A stretch of 5,345 bases of DNA from Bacteroidales bacterium. GTDB taxonomy: Bacteria; Bacteroidota; Bacteroidia; Bacteroidales; WCHB1-69. Shown in pieces: positions 1-5,223 of the stretch (the stretch's first letter is position 1; each line of letters begins with the position of its first letter). The position numbers and the translations under genes were made by a program. The stretch is taken from assembly GCA_031272415.1 (NCBI GenBank), contig JAISTU010000188.1, positions 1 to 5,345 on the forward strand. Reading direction: 5' to 3'. The notes under the pieces were generated by a model. It saw only the letters and a program-made list of their open reading frames with translations. It made no database searches and was not told the origin of the DNA.

Positions 1-9
1 TTAAAAGTT

Positions 10-495
10 ATGAAAGCGTATCAAGTATTTATGACAAGAGAGACCGGAGACAACCGGGTGCGGGATGCGAAACAAACCATGGAGAAGAGACCAAGGAAAA
101 ATAACGGGAAAACCGAAGTTCCTCAGAGTAGGAGAAATATGTCTTTGTGTGTGGTTTTTGCTTTAATGGCGCTGGGAATTGTCTTTAATGCTTGCAAAAA
201 AGATGAGTTAGCAGACTTTCCTTCGCCGCCGACAGGTGTAACAGCCAATGCCCAATCTTCGAGTAGCATTAGAGTTTCTTGGCAACCTGTTTCCAATGCA
301 ACAAGTTATGAAGTGTATTACGAAATTGGTAATTCTACAAACAAAATTTATGCAGGTACTACATCTTCAACATCTTACACTCATTCAGGGTTGCAAGCGA
401 ATACAACCTATTACTATTGCATTAAATCTGTAAATAGTTCAGGGTCAAGTAATTACTCGTCTTATGCGTCTGCAACAACCATTGGGTACAGGTAG
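10..495 (+). CDS. FN3-domain lipoprotein, 5' half of a frameshifted gene
   Basis: Seen: a basic N-terminal region is followed by a hydrophobic stretch (residues 46-60) ending in FNAC, with Cys62 then KKDE. This is a type II (lipoprotein) signal as found in Bacteroidota, although Phe at -3 is not ideal. Residues about 71-157 form one fibronectin type III domain: PSPPTGVTA start, Trp91, TSYEVYY strand, GLQANTTYYY motif, and a Ser/Thr-rich end. The lipobox lies unusually far in for a start at 10. ATG at 139 (residue 44, with AGGAG at 130-134) or ATG at 79 would give a more normal signal peptide, so the start is uncertain. The frame closes at 493-495 just after the FN3 domain, and the next 78 codons in another frame continue the protein (see 464-718). 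Inferred role: surface-anchored binding or adhesion lipoprotein; the ligand is unknown. Confidence 0.7.
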   Translation: MKAYQVFMTRETGDNRVRDAKQTMEKRPRKNNGKTEVPQSRRNMSLCVVFALMALGIVFNACKKDELADFPSPPTGVTANAQSSSSIRVSWQPVSNATSYEVYYEIGNSTNKIYAGTTSSTSYTHSGLQANTTYYYCIKSVNSSGSSNYSSYASATTIGYR

Positions 496-718
496 CATCA
501 AAGTTGTCAGCACAAGTAGCAATCCTTATGAGATTTATTTGGATGGTGTGTATAAATTTGATTTGGCAGGTGGTGCCAATCGCACCATTTCTAATGTTTC
601 AACAGGGACACATACTGTCAGAGTGTTGCAAATTAGTGGTTATATATTATATCCGACCGACAAAACGTACAATGTTACAGTACAAAGTGGTTATATTCAT
701 ACAGTTACATTTCCGTAA
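464..718 (+). CDS. PEGA-like C-terminal domain, 3' half of the frameshifted lipoprotein gene
   Basis: This frame overlaps the end of the FN3 frame and has no signal peptide or separate promoter. The homologous part probably begins at TTG 482 (LGTGSIKVVS). Its pattern is that of PEGA-type surface beta domains: GSIKVVS, YEIYLDGVYKF, then STGTHTVRVLQISGY, and a final VTVQSGYIHTVTF strand. Dropping the A at 481 fuses it directly to the FN3 domain (..ASATT-LGTGS..), giving one protein of about 235 residues from ATG 10 or 192 from ATG 139. I therefore read 464-718 as the tail of the upstream gene. The ATG at 464 lies inside the FN3 coding sequence and is unlikely to be a true start. The shift may be a real mutation or a sequence error. 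Confidence 0.65.
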   Translation: MRLQQPLGTGSIKVVSTSSNPYEIYLDGVYKFDLAGGANRTISNVSTGTHTVRVLQISGYILYPTDKTYNVTVQSGYIHTVTFP

Positions 719-756
719 AGTATGAGAGATTAAGACACATAAGCAGTTGACAAGAA

Positions 757-798
757 AAAACATCCCTTGTACATGATTTTTTGTATAGGGGATGTTTT
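757..798 (+). terminator. Hairpin terminator after the FN3/PEGA gene
   Basis: AAAACATCCC (757-766) pairs perfectly with GGGATGTTTT (789-798). The stem can be extended inward by seven more pairs (TTGTACA with TGTATAG, two of them G-T), leaving an 8-base loop. The A-rich left arm and T-rich right arm resemble an intrinsic terminator working in either direction. It lies 38 bp after the stop at 718. Confidence 0.7.
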
Positions 799-867
799 GT
801 TGTGGAACGTAAAGTAGAGAGTTGTATATCTCATTTTATAACAATTTTATCTCAAAATACAAAAAAA

Positions 868-891
868 TCTACACTCTACACTCTACACTCT
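868..891 (+). repeat. Heptamer tandem repeat CTACACT x3
   Basis: Three exact head-to-tail copies of CTACACT (869-889) are flanked by partial copies (T before, CT after). They lie in the intergenic space between the terminator and the TPR gene promoter. No spacers or associated genes are present, so this is a simple short tandem repeat. A diverged reverse-complement trace (TAGAGTG..TGTGTAGAGT) can be seen at about 2225-2244, just after the TPR gene. Confidence 0.75.
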
Positions 892-901
892 GAAGAAACG
901 T

Positions 902-936
902 TTTTAATTTTTAATTGACAATTTTGTGTATTTTTG
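902..936 (+). promoter_or_regulatory. Bacteroidota-type promoter element of the TPR gene
   Basis: The element ends in TATTTTTG (929-936), matching the -7 consensus TAnnTTTG of the Bacteroidota primary sigma factor. A TTG sits at 915-917, only 11 bp upstream, which is shorter than the usual -33/-7 spacing, so the -33 assignment is weak. The 35 bases match the element upstream of ssb (4300-4334, minus strand) at 33 positions. A transcript from this element would begin at about 941-943, almost on the first ATG of the TPR gene. Confidence 0.5.
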
Positions 937-942
937 TAAAAT

Positions 943-2211
943 ATGGAAAAAATTAAGATGAAAATGGGCAAAAAAATCAGCAAAAAAACAAAATATTTTT
1001 TATTCCTTTTATTGTTTTTATCAGGCATGAGCGTTGAGGCTCAACAATTACAACAAATGTATGAAGCGGCTCAAAAACAGGTGGTTGCAGGCGATTATAA
1101 GGCTGCTATTGACGCTTTTACGACCATCCTTAAACAAAGTGAATATTACTATGACGCCAATCTTGCACGCGGAATGTGCTACCAAAATTTGAAAAAAAAT
1201 GACTCCGCACTCGCCGATTACAATGCTGCTATCCAAAAAAATCCCAAGTTTTATGACGCTTTTTTGCAAAGAGGCTTGTTCTATTGGCAAATCAAAAAAG
1301 ATAATAAAACAGCCATTGCGGACATTAGTAAAGCCATTGAAATTAAAAGCAATTTTCGGCAAGCATATATAGAAAGAGCGACTTTGTATTCCATTGAAAA
1401 AGAATACATTAAGTCAGAAAACGATTATTCAAAAGCCATAGAACTTAAGCCCGAATGGGAATTGTATTACAAGCGTGCTATTGTTCGTTTGGAAATGGAT
1501 AAAAATAATGAATGTTTGGAAGATTTGAATGCAACTTTGAACTTAAAAAAAGATTTTGCGGAAGGCTATTTTATGCGTGCAAAATTACATCAACAAAGAG
1601 GCGAATATACGCAATCGATTGAGGATTACACAAAAACAATGTCATTAGGACTCAAAAATGCAGAAATTTTGGCTTTACGTGCAAATCTTTTATACGATAC
1701 AAAAAAGTACAAAAATGCAAAAATAGATTATGACACATTGATAGTTGCCTACCGCAAACGAACGGCTGAATGTTTTGCCAAAAGAGGTGTCTGCTACACT
1801 TCGTGGGGCGATTCTATCAATGCACAAAAAGATTTTACAAGAGCCATTTCATACGATAGAAATGATTATATGCTTTACCTTTACAGAGCCGAGAATTACA
1901 TCAAACGCCGACAAAATAGTGCTGCTTTGGCGGACTATCGGCATGCAATAGAACTCAATTCAAAGGCGAGTGATATTTATTTTTCGCGTGCAAAAGTCTA
2001 CATGGAAGCCCAAAAATATGAACTTGCGGTTGCCGATTTTGACATGGCGATTAAATATGATAAAACGAAATCAGGGGAGTTGTATTTTTTGCGAGGTGCT
2101 TGCAAAGATGCACTCAAAGACCACTCTGCCGCCTGTGCAGACCTCAAAAAAGCCGCCCAACTTCACTACCAACCCGCTTTGGAAAAAATTGATAAATATT
2201 GCAAGTTTTAG
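943..2211 (+). CDS. Exported tetratricopeptide repeat (TPR) protein
   Basis: Seen: a Lys-rich N-terminus, a hydrophobic core (about residues 18-29, YFLFLLLFLSGM) and a likely signal peptidase I site at VEA-QQ (after residue 33). Nearly all of residues 36-412 consists of helical repeats with a period of about 34 residues, roughly eleven TPR units. Each has the W/Y-x-x-A-x-x-x-Y and A-x-x-D-Y/F-x-x-A-I pattern, e.g. SALADYNAAI, SENDYSKAIEL, AALADYRHAIEL, LAVADFDMAI. The last unit is Cys-containing (GACKDALKDHSAACADLKKA), a common final repeat in Bacteroidota TPR proteins. No catalytic domain is visible, so a periplasmic protein-protein scaffold is the safest inference. Start: ATG 943, 958 and 964 are all in frame; 958 or 964 would leave a short leader after the -7 element and keep the signal peptide. 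It is transcribed alone and is convergent with dapD. Confidence 0.9.
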   Translation: MEKIKMKMGKKISKKTKYFLFLLLFLSGMSVEAQQLQQMYEAAQKQVVAGDYKAAIDAFTTILKQSEYYYDANLARGMCYQNLKKNDSALADYNAAIQKNPKFYDAFLQRGLFYWQIKKDNKTAIADISKAIEIKSNFRQAYIERATLYSIEKEYIKSENDYSKAIELKPEWELYYKRAIVRLEMDKNNECLEDLNATLNLKKDFAEGYFMRAKLHQQRGEYTQSIEDYTKTMSLGLKNAEILALRANLLYDTKKYKNAKIDYDTLIVAYRKRTAECFAKRGVCYTSWGDSINAQKDFTRAISYDRNDYMLYLYRAENYIKRRQNSAALADYRHAIELNSKASDIYFSRAKVYMEAQKYELAVADFDMAIKYDKTKSGELYFLRGACKDALKDHSAACADLKKAAQLHYQPALEKIDKYCKF

Positions 2212-2311
2212 TTGAAATTTATTGTTAGAGTGGAATGTGTAGAGTTCTTTTTTTGCAGGTAAAAACGGCTCTCTCCATCTTCATTCAATTTTCCATTCTT
2301 CATTTACAATT
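2212..2311. other. Convergent intergenic spacer, TPR gene / dapD
   Basis: These 100 bp lie between two converging stop codons. They hold a T7 run (2248-2254) and a pyrimidine-rich stretch at about 2270-2303, but I see no hairpin strong enough to call a terminator for either gene. A diverged reverse-complement trace of the CTACACT heptamer lies at about 2225-2244. Confidence 0.5.
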
Positions 2312-3121
2312 CTATGGATTAAAATCTCGCAATGCCTCATTAAGAGAAGTTTTTTTGTCTGTAGATTCCTTCCGTTTTCCAATAATCAAAGCACAAGGCA
2401 CATTATACACTCCGGCGGGAAATGTTTTAGGATAAGTACCGGGAATAACAACCGAGCGTGAAGGTATAACTGCTTTATACTCAATAGGTTTCTCACCACT
2501 GACATCAAAAATTTTGGTAGATTGAGTTAAAACTACATTGGCGCCCAAAACGGCTTCTTTTTCCACTCTAACTCCCTCAACCACAATGCATCGAGAGCCT
2601 ATAAAACAATTATCTTCAATAATCACCGGTGCTGCTTGCAGAGGCTCTAAAACACCTCCTATTCCAACGCCACCACTGAGATGCACATTTGCTCCAATTT
2701 GAGCACAAGAGCCGACCGTTGCCCACGTGTCCACCATCGTATTTTCGCCCACGTATGCACCAATATTGACATAAGAAGGCATCAAAACAACTCCACGTGC
2801 CAAAAAACTGCCATAACGAGCGGCAGCATGTGGCACAACCCGCACGCCGGAGGCTTGAAAATCCTTTTTGAGAGGCAGTTTGTCGTAATATTCAAAAATG
2901 CCCGACTCCTTAACTTGCATGTCCATGAGTGGAAAATAAAGCAAAACAGCCTTTTTGACCCATTCATTTACAACCCATTGATTATCAACATTTTGTGCAA
3001 CTCTGATTTTCCCCTTATCCAACAAATCAATCGCCTCAAAAACCGATGCTTTCATGTCGGGGCAAGAAAGGAGTGTTGGGTCTTCGTATGCTTGTAAAAT
3101 GTTCTGTTCCAGCGACTTCAT
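2312..3121 (-). CDS. dapD: 2,3,4,5-tetrahydropyridine-2,6-dicarboxylate N-succinyltransferase
   Basis: DapD transfers a succinyl group from succinyl-CoA to tetrahydrodipicolinate in the succinylase branch of the meso-diaminopimelate/lysine pathway (cytoplasm). Seen: the 269-residue length fits the family. The N-terminal helical domain (about 1-90) contains KIRVAQ and WVVNEWVKKAVLLYF. It is followed by a left-handed beta-helix of hexapeptide repeats (about 105-205) with the near-invariant MVDTWATVGSCAQIG, HLSGGVGIGGVLEPLQA and IIEDNCFIGSR motifs, then STKIFD and a C-terminal segment with VPCALIIGKR. Nothing appears missing. The start ATG at 3119-3121 lies 6 bp after the stop of the DUF2461 gene, so the two are almost certainly cotranscribed and translationally close. 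It is the last gene of the ssb-DUF2461-dapD operon, and its TAG stop is at 2312-2314. Confidence 0.95.
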   Translation of the reverse strand: MKSLEQNILQAYEDPTLLSCPDMKASVFEAIDLLDKGKIRVAQNVDNQWVVNEWVKKAVLLYFPLMDMQVKESGIFEYYDKLPLKKDFQASGVRVVPHAAARYGSFLARGVVLMPSYVNIGAYVGENTMVDTWATVGSCAQIGANVHLSGGVGIGGVLEPLQAAPVIIEDNCFIGSRCIVVEGVRVEKEAVLGANVVLTQSTKIFDVSGEKPIEYKAVIPSRSVVIPGTYPKTFPAGVYNVPCALIIGKRKESTDKKTSLNEALRDFNP

Positions 3122-3127
3122 TACTCT

Positions 3128-3793
3128 TTAAAAATCTATAATTTCGTTCATATACGCATTGAGTGGTTGTACGGTTTTAAAAACCGCGACGCACAAATCC
3201 ATAAAATCATCTGCCAAAGCCTGCTGATTGGTTGCGTGTTTTAAGACACAAAAACTTTTATATTTGAGCAGTTCAATGTGTTCAAAATCAACATCAAAAC
3301 CTTTGGGCGGGCGTGTTAATTTATCATCATCCGTCAAACTGCCAAAAGTTTGTTGAAACTGCTTGTTATTCAATATTTTAAGCAAACTTTGAGGGTCATA
3401 ATAAATTTCTGTTCTGATTTTTTTGAGCAACTCCTTTGGGGGACACCACAAACCTCCTGAAAACAAGACATTTCCACTTTCAATATGCAGATAATAGCCC
3501 GCTTTTTGTCCATGATTTCCGTCAGGTGCAATATAGACGCCGATATGGTTTTTGTAAGGTGTTTTGTCTTTTGAAAAACGTATGTCTTTGTAAATCCGAT
3601 AGATACAAGTCTTATAGGTCTGCCCTTCAACGCTTTTATCGAACGCAGATATTTTACCTATCAACTCGGTCGTAAATTGCCGTACTGACTCAATGACTTT
3701 TTTGTAGTCGCTTTCGTGTCCCTTAAACCATACTCTGTTGTTGTTTTTTGATAAATCTTCCAAAAATTGAAAAACAAATGCTTCTAATTTCAT
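3128..3793 (-). CDS. DUF2461 (TIGR02453) family protein
   Basis: This is a conserved family of unknown biochemical function, common in Bacteroidota and other bacteria and mostly cytoplasmic. Seen: the 221-residue length fits the family. The hallmark motifs occur in order: FLEDLSKNNNRVWFKGHESDY (residues 10-30), IYRIYKDIRFSKDKTPYKNHIG (64-85) and GYYLHIESGNVLFSGGLW (99-116) followed by PPKELLKKIR. There is no signal peptide or membrane segment. The gene starts 5 bp after the ssb stop and ends 6 bp before dapD, which places it firmly in the operon. The neighbours do not reveal its role, since ssb and dapD belong to unrelated processes. The family assignment is confident; I propose no function. 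Confidence 0.9.
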   Translation of the reverse strand: MKLEAFVFQFLEDLSKNNNRVWFKGHESDYKKVIESVRQFTTELIGKISAFDKSVEGQTYKTCIYRIYKDIRFSKDKTPYKNHIGVYIAPDGNHGQKAGYYLHIESGNVLFSGGLWCPPKELLKKIRTEIYYDPQSLLKILNNKQFQQTFGSLTDDDKLTRPPKGFDVDFEHIELLKYKSFCVLKHATNQQALADDFMDLCVAVFKTVQPLNAYMNEIIDF

Positions 3794-3798
3794 CTTTT

Positions 3799-4257
3799 TT
3801 AGAATGGAAGGTCATCTTCTTCTGCTTGGAACGGGGGGACATCATTGTTGGCAGGAATTGCAGGTGCCGGTTGAGGCACAGATTGCACTGCCACAGGTGC
3901 AGGGGCTGTATTCACACCGTCAGGCTTGCTGCCTAACATAATGAAATTATCTGCTACAACCTCAGTTACATAATGTTTTACTCCGTTTGTGTCATCCCAA
4001 CTTCTGGTACGAAGTTTGCCTTCCACATAAATTTGCCTGCCTTTTGCGAGGTATCTTTCAGCCACTTCTGCTAATCCACGCCAGCAAACTATGTTATGCC
4101 ATTCTGTTACTTCTTTACGCTCACCTGTGTTTTTGTCTTTATAATTTTCGGTGGTCGCTAATGTAAATTGTGCTACTTTAACGCCTGATTCAAACGCTTT
4201 TACTTCTGGGTCTTTCCCCAAATTTCCTACTAAAATTACTTTATTTATGCCAGCCAT
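3799..4257 (-). CDS. ssb: Single-stranded DNA-binding protein
   Basis: SSB coats single-stranded DNA during replication, recombination and repair, and recruits partners through its C-terminal tip. Seen: residues 1-108 form the OB fold (MAGINKVILVGNLGKDPEVK start, FTLATTENY, TEWHNIVCWRGLAE with Trp53 and Trp59, KGRQIYVEGKLRTRSW, and a final TEVVADNFIMLG strand). Residues about 112-142 are a flexible Pro/Ala/Val-rich linker. The protein ends in EEDDLPF, the acidic-hydrophobic tip typical of partner-binding SSBs. The 152-residue length is normal for Bacteroidota. It is the first gene of the operon, with a leader of about 37-40 bases after the promoter element at 4300-4334. The leader has no clear Shine-Dalgarno, as is usual in this phylum. 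Confidence 0.96.
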   Translation of the reverse strand: MAGINKVILVGNLGKDPEVKAFESGVKVAQFTLATTENYKDKNTGERKEVTEWHNIVCWRGLAEVAERYLAKGRQIYVEGKLRTRSWDDTNGVKHYVTEVVADNFIMLGSKPDGVNTAPAPVAVQSVPQPAPAIPANNDVPPFQAEEDDLPF

Positions 4258-4299
4258 AACTGTATTTTATTTATATTGTTTATTAAATATTTAAAAATG

Positions 4300-4334
4300 C
4301 AAAAATACACAAATTTTTCAATTAAAAATTAAAA
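4300..4334 (-). promoter_or_regulatory. Promoter element of the ssb operon
   Basis: Read on the minus strand, this ends in TATTTTTG (4307 to 4300), a match to the TAnnTTTG -7 element. It agrees with the TPR-gene element at 902-936 in 33 of 35 bases, including the TTAATTG block and the TTTGTGTATTTTTG block. Its position, about 43 bp before the ssb ATG, suits the operon promoter. The spacing to a -33 TTG is short (11 bp), as in the other copy. Confidence 0.55.
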
Positions 4335-4366
4335 TACAAAAAAATCCAATAATAATTTTTCAGGAA

Positions 4367-4380
4367 TCCGAAATTTCGGA
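4367..4380. repeat. Perfect 14-bp palindrome TCCGAAATTTCGGA
   Basis: The palindrome is exact over 14 bp. It lies between the stop of the last winged-helix remnant (4400) and the ssb promoter element (4334). It has no loop and no T-run beside it, so a terminator is unlikely. A dimeric-protein binding site is possible, but nothing in the sequence identifies the protein. Confidence 0.55.
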
Positions 4381-4399
4381 AATCACGCCGAATTGGGAA

Positions 4400-4534
4400 C
4401 TAAACGGCTAATTTGGTTTCGCCTTGCTTGTTCAATAACTCTTTTTCAACTAATTCCGTAAGGTCTGTCCTTGCTGTTCTATCAGACACATTGTATTTGT
4501 GCAATGAATGTGCAATTTGTGCAATCAGTGGAGT
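4400..4534 (-). pseudogene. Winged-helix remnant 3 (COG2865-type C-terminus)
   Basis: The frame is open from just after TGA 4535-4537 to TAG 4400-4402 (44 residues). It has no good start codon. It contains YNVSDRTARTDLTELVEKEL followed by LNKQGETKLAV: the recognition helix and wing of a winged HTH. It closely parallels the end of remnant 1 (YDMAERTAREDLSEIVAKGL then LLKKGETK). The first helix is poorly formed, because the residues IAQIAHSLHK are encoded by three copies of an 8-bp repeat (TGTGCAAT on the plus strand). I read it as a leftover paralogous tail, probably not expressed on its own. Confidence 0.6.
4498..4525. repeat. Three copies of TGTGCAAT
   Basis: Exact 8-mers begin at 4498, 4509 and 4518 (spacing 11 and 9 bp). 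They cover the boundary between winged-helix remnants 2 and 3, where the expected first helix of remnant 3 should be. Confidence 0.7.
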
Positions 4535-4544
4535 TCATAATATG

Positions 4545-4554
4545 CCCCCCCCCC
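4545..4554. repeat. Homopolymer tract C10 (G10 on the coding strand)
   Basis: Ten consecutive C lie within the wing codons of winged-helix remnant 2. Tracts of this length and base are known slippage sites and give phase variation in several bacteria. Here the length decides whether the family-typical ending AYYELH is read in frame. Confidence 0.85.
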
Positions 4555-4682
4555 TTACTATCACTACTTTTTAAAATTGAAATCTCAACCAAAGACATTA
4601 GGTCATTGCTTGCCGTGTTTCGATAACAACTATTTATTGTCTGATATTCACCATTTGTAATTTTCCCTTTTTTCAAAATAAC

Positions 4683-4712
4683 TTCGGCATTTATTCGGCA
4701 TTTATTCGGCAT
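4683..4712. repeat. 11-bp tandem repeat TTCGGCATTTA, about 2.7 copies
   Basis: Two full copies (4683-4693, 4694-4704) and 8 bp of a third (4705-4712) lie exactly over the stop codon of remnant 1 and the start of remnant 2. On the coding strand each unit contains GCCGAATAA, so an extra copy creates a TAA. With 22 bp (two units) removed, the frame runs on as KYVYAE-VILKKGKITN, joining the two winged-helix modules. Confidence 0.85.
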
Positions 4713-5223
4713 AAACATACTTTACGGATTTTGTTTCTCCTTTTTTTAGCAACAATCCCTTGGCAACAATTTCTGATAAATCTTCACGGGCTGTTCTTTC
4801 TGCCATATCATATTTTTTCATATATTCCGAAGTCGTTATTACTCCTTTTGCTTTGAAAAACAACAGTGCATCAATCTGCCTTTCATTCAGTCCTCTATTA
4901 CTCAACTCTTCCCTGTTGTAAATATCTTTTCTGAACGTAATCCAAAAATCGCTGCCATCGTTTGTGATTTGAGGCACAGGCAATCCGGCGGCGACGCACT
5001 TTTCGCTCATCTTATCTATGCCACGTCCCCACGCTTCAACATAGCCGCTACAGAAAAATGCATTGGCGATATCGGGGTTGTACGGGCGTGAAGGATGTTC
5101 GTCGTACAAATATTTAACAGTCCAATCTTCGGGCAATTTCCCCTCGTTCCAAATTTTTATTCTGTCAGGATAAACGCGGATTTGAACAGGAATACAGCCC
5201 GCATAATCCTTATGCGAAAGTGA
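4702..5223 (-). pseudogene. 5'-truncated COG2865-type regulator (HATPase_c_4 + winged helix), remnant 1
   Basis: The frame opens after TAA 5224-5226 and gives 173 residues. Seen in order: SLSHKDYAGCIPVQIRVYPD and RIKIWNEGKLPEDW (ATPase-like core, HKDY motif), HPSRPYNPDIANAFF, GYVEAWGRGIDKMSEKC, AAGLPVPQI, DGSDFWITF (the conserved end of the HATPase_c_4 domain), then LNERQIDALLFFKAKGVITT..AERTAREDL (winged helix), ending KYVYAE. Known: full proteins of this family carry an N-terminal AlbA_2 (Schlafen-like) domain and are several hundred residues long. That whole part is missing, and the plus strand beyond about 5211 instead matches a recombinase tail. A TTG at 5134-5136 could start a 144-residue product, but it falls inside the domain and is not convincing. 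Full-length members are described as predicted transcriptional regulators; some lie near mobile or defence genes. This copy is probably dead. Confidence 0.75.

Larger units (their letters stand above)
4482..4718 (-). pseudogene. Winged-helix remnant 2 with a poly-G tract in the wing
   Basis: From about residue 11, the frame reads AEVILKKGKITNGEYQTINS, then RNTASNDLMSLVEISILKSS. This is the 'GKITNxEY..RxTAxxDLxxLV' winged-helix signature found at the C-terminus of COG2865 and Fic-associated regulators. After SDSK it enters a run of ten G (C10 on the plus strand, 4545-4554) giving GGG, then leaves the family pattern (HIMNSTDC..). In the frame one base away, the bases after the run encode AYYELH and a stop, the ending expected for this wing. 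The tract therefore holds a frameshift; 8 or 11 G would restore the ending. The ATG at 4716-4718 overlaps the end of remnant 1. The low-complexity start (FMPNKCRIN) is encoded by the 11-bp repeat, so a genuine separate gene is doubtful. Confidence 0.6.

Noticed and set aside
854..869. 16-base identity AAAATACAAAAAAATC with 4331-4346
   Set aside because: Low-complexity A-rich DNA, and it is oriented differently relative to the shared promoter elements; likely chance.
868..891. CRISPR-like short repeats
   Set aside because: The units are 7 bp, directly adjacent and without spacers, and no cas gene is present.
2212..2311. Terminator between the convergent TPR gene and dapD
   Set aside because: Only weak short complementarities (AGAG/CTCT) and a T-run without a stem; not supportable.
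2681..3097. 138-codon open frame on the plus strand antisense to dapD
   Set aside because: It lies wholly inside dapD, has no domain pattern and low-quality Cys/His/Arg-rich composition, and dapD is a clear family member.
3436..3675. Plus-strand open frame antisense to the DUF2461 gene
   Set aside because: It is a shadow of a well-supported gene, with no recognisable protein features.
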